A stretch of 64,000 bases of DNA from the NCBI RefSeq assembly GCF_016714285.1, contig NZ_JADJNN010000022.1, forward strand, positions 87,789-151,788, read 5' to 3'. The stretch comes from Nannocystis sp. (GTDB taxonomy: Bacteria; Myxococcota_A; Polyangia; Nannocystales; Nannocystaceae). Positions 62,391-64,000 of this stretch are shown here, one piece after another. The position numbers were made by a program, and so were the translations under genes. Below the pieces are notes generated by a model. It ran no database searches. It was not told where the DNA came from and saw only the letters and a program-made list of their open reading frames with translations. The number at the start of each line of letters is the position of its first letter. The first letter of the stretch is position 1.

Positions 62391-63521
62391 TCATATGGAC
62401 CCGAGATTGTCCCACGGGCACAGCCACGCACGTGCCCTCAAGAATCGTGGGATGGGCCGTATCTGAGGCGCCGCCTTTTGGCGGGGGGTTCTGGCTCTCC
62501 TGGGCAGCTTCTTTGCGGTGGCTTCGAGCTGGCGGATGGCTTCGGCCTCACCCTCGGTCTCTTGTGTGGTGCGACGCCGCGCGGCGAACTTATCATACTC
62601 GTCCGCGGCCTTGCGATTCAGCGCCGTCACGACTGACGCGCCCGGCATCGGAAGCAGGACGGCGCGGTCATTGAAGCGCAGAAATCATCCAGCTTCGCCC
62701 TCCAATCGGCGAGGAAGACCTGTTTGCGCCGCCGGCCTGATCCTCGGCGTAATCGAGGAACATCACCACGATGCGGTTGAGCTCCTCGACCTCCGACGCG
62801 CTGAGATATTTTTGGCCACCGTGACATCGCCCTGCGCACGGGTGCCGCCCTTCCAGGAGGTCAGGCCCATGTTGGGCTGGGCGGCGTCAGCGCGAGCAGC
62901 AATGAGCTCCGGGGCGGTCATTCCGTCGCAGCAAAGTGCAGTTTGTTCTGCACGATCTGGAACACGGACTGCGTCTCGACCTCCTCCGGCGCGTAATCGG
63001 CGGCCAAAGCGATAATATCCCGGACGCGCAGATACACCCGGCGCTCGCTGGCCCGGATGTCGCGGATTCGTTCCAACAATTCGTCGAAGTAGTCCGGTAC
63101 GCCGGGCCCAGGCGGATTCTTGAGCCGCTCGTCGTCCATAGTGAAGCCCTTCACCATGTACTCGCTCAAGCACCCGATGGCCCACTGGCGGAACTGCGTG
63201 CCCCGGTGGCTGCGGACGCGAAATCCGACGGCGAGGATGGCCGGGAGACTGTAGTGATCGACCTCGCGCGCGACCGTGCGCACGCCCTCCTGACGAACTA
63301 TTCGGAAACTCGAATAGTTGCCTCGAGCTGGATCTCCCGCCTCATAGATGCCTTTTGAGGTGCTCGCTGATTGTCGGCACGGTCACCTGAAACAGCTCTG
63401 CCATCAGCGCCTGGGTCGAGCCAGATCGTTTCGTTCACCGGCGACATTGAATGCGGGTCTGCCCATCCTCGGTCTGGTAGAGATCAGACTGGACTGTGGT
63501 GGGGCTTCTGGTGGCGGTCAT
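62391..63521 (-). pseudogene. rhuM: Decayed RhuM-family gene
   Basis: From ATG 63521 the minus strand gives, in order but in changing frames, the whole RhuM family pattern: DLYQTEDGQTRIQ; ALMAELFQVTVPTISEHL; VRQEGVRTVAREVDHYSLPA; VGFRVRSHRGTQFRQWAIGC; FTMDDERLKNPP; DYFDELLERIRDIRASERRV; VQNKLHFAAT; ARADAAQPNMGLTSWKGG; DVTVAKN; SEVEELNRIVVMFLDYAEDQ; QVFLADWRAKLDDF; EYDKFAARRR. At least five single-base losses, mostly in short homopolymers, break it. RhuM proteins are found in pathogenicity and defence islands; their biochemical role is poorly known. No partner gene survives next to it. Confidence 0.85.
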
Positions 63522-63831
63522 TTGTAGCGAGGTCCGCCGAGCGCGACAAGGGCTCGCTCCGGACACCGCCGCCGGGTCGCGGACGAGGTGCCGTGGGCTT
63601 GCAGCGCCGCGAGCAGGCGGTCAGGTTGGCCCTCCGGGCTGCTCGGGCACGATCATCGGGTCTTGCGTGGTTGTGGGGGCGCCATACGCTACGGCCGCAG
63701 CGCACAAGCTGTCACAAACGCGATCTCTCGCTCACACAGGACCCAGAAGGAGGCCTTCGAGGTCAACAGTTGACCGATGCATGGCGCAGGCGCTCGAGGG
63801 GTGCCGGTGGCCTGCGTACACGCTCAGGCGT
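63522..63831. other. 310-base stretch without a recognisable gene
   Basis: No frame on either strand gives a product I can place. It lies between the RhuM remnant and the final fragment and is probably further debris. Confidence 0.45.
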
Positions 63832-63968
63832 TCAGGCGAGGTCAGACCGGGCGCCCAGCGCAAGAGTGTCGGAGTCGATCTCGTGGGACGCCTCGAGCAG
63901 GCTCGGGATCCTGACCCGCGACAGGCGTGCTCGACCTCGTTGGCGGTGAGTGCGGGCGGGGCAGGCAT
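63832..63968 (-). pseudogene. Short decayed gene with a SHEID motif
   Basis: From ATG 63968, which has TAGACT 7 bases upstream, the frame reads PAPPALTANEVEHACRG; in a shifted frame it continues RVRIPSLLEASHEIDSDTLA and LGARSDLA to a TGA at 63832-63834. The SHEID block is shared with 57386-57504. The family is unknown. The good promoter-start spacing suggests it was once a real gene. Confidence 0.45.
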
Positions 63969-64000
63969 CGGCGCCAGTCTAACAGCTCTTGCGGTTGTCC

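Noticed and set aside
57159..64000. Short open frames of 60-120 codons in the decay region as independent small genes
   Set aside because: They join in order across frames into larger known or paralogous proteins, so they are pieces of broken genes.
1..64000. tRNA, rRNA or riboswitch genes
   Set aside because: I saw no cloverleaf-like or rRNA-like conserved sequence on reading; a covariance-model search would be needed to exclude them.

Overview
The window is GC-rich chromosomal DNA (very roughly 70% by eye) from a bacterium that looks like a predatory myxobacterium of the Nannocystaceae type (Myxococcota). The evidence is the protein style: lipoproteins with Ser/Thr/Gly linkers after the lipobox, fibrinogen-like and fibro-slime surface proteins, CxDDGN cysteine repeats, a MYXO-CTERM tail, an AgmX/PglI-type protein, an MglA-like GTPase and three large receptor-type Ser/Thr kinases, two of them directly behind ECF sigma factors. 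I found no tRNA, rRNA, CRISPR array or intact insertion sequence.

Layout. 1-10 kb: the end of a DTW-domain tRNA-modifying enzyme, a decayed copy of a PH-domain gene, an ECF sigma factor plus kinase pair, a fibrinogen-like lipoprotein, a SOUL-family protein, the intact PH-domain gene and a vWA lipoprotein. 10-24 kb: envelope and housekeeping genes (DUF2306-like membrane protein, small c-type cytochrome with a beta-barrel protein, MFS transporter, RNase D, thioredoxin, LysR regulator, ferritin-like lipoprotein, DUF1554-like lipoprotein). 24-36 kb: signalling and surface genes (frameshifted lipoprotein, pseudokinase with partner, 5'-truncated fibrinogen-like gene, a cysteine-rich precursor-like gene with a small membrane partner, MglA-like GTPase, PP2C-like protein, kinase and two TPR lipoproteins). 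36-43 kb: metallophosphoesterase, SMI1/KNR4-like protein, a DJ-1 remnant, a CuA-plus-cytochrome-c lipoprotein, two coupled unknown genes and a sirtuin with a broken start. 43-50 kb: the second sigma/kinase pair and two large unknown proteins. 51-57 kb: a giant AgmX-domain membrane protein and a DUF4397 lipoprotein. 57.3-64 kb: an island of decay in which I saw no convincingly intact gene; it holds remnants of an ISL3 transposase, a fibro-slime protein, a RhuM-family protein, two copies of one helical family, and a dead inverted copy of the two-gene cassette at 28-29 kb.

How it works together. The common theme is envelope sensing. Sigma factors lacking the usual acidic region-2.2 motif sit next to transmembrane kinases, which suggests sigma control by phosphorylation. 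Many start codons lie 3-9 bases behind a TANNNT hexamer, which suggests widespread leaderless transcription and helps to choose starts. The best candidate for an undescribed system is the pair at 28,015-29,049: an exported protein ending in about 60 residues with eight cysteines, next to a small membrane protein, with a decayed paralogous pair preserving the same eight cysteines.
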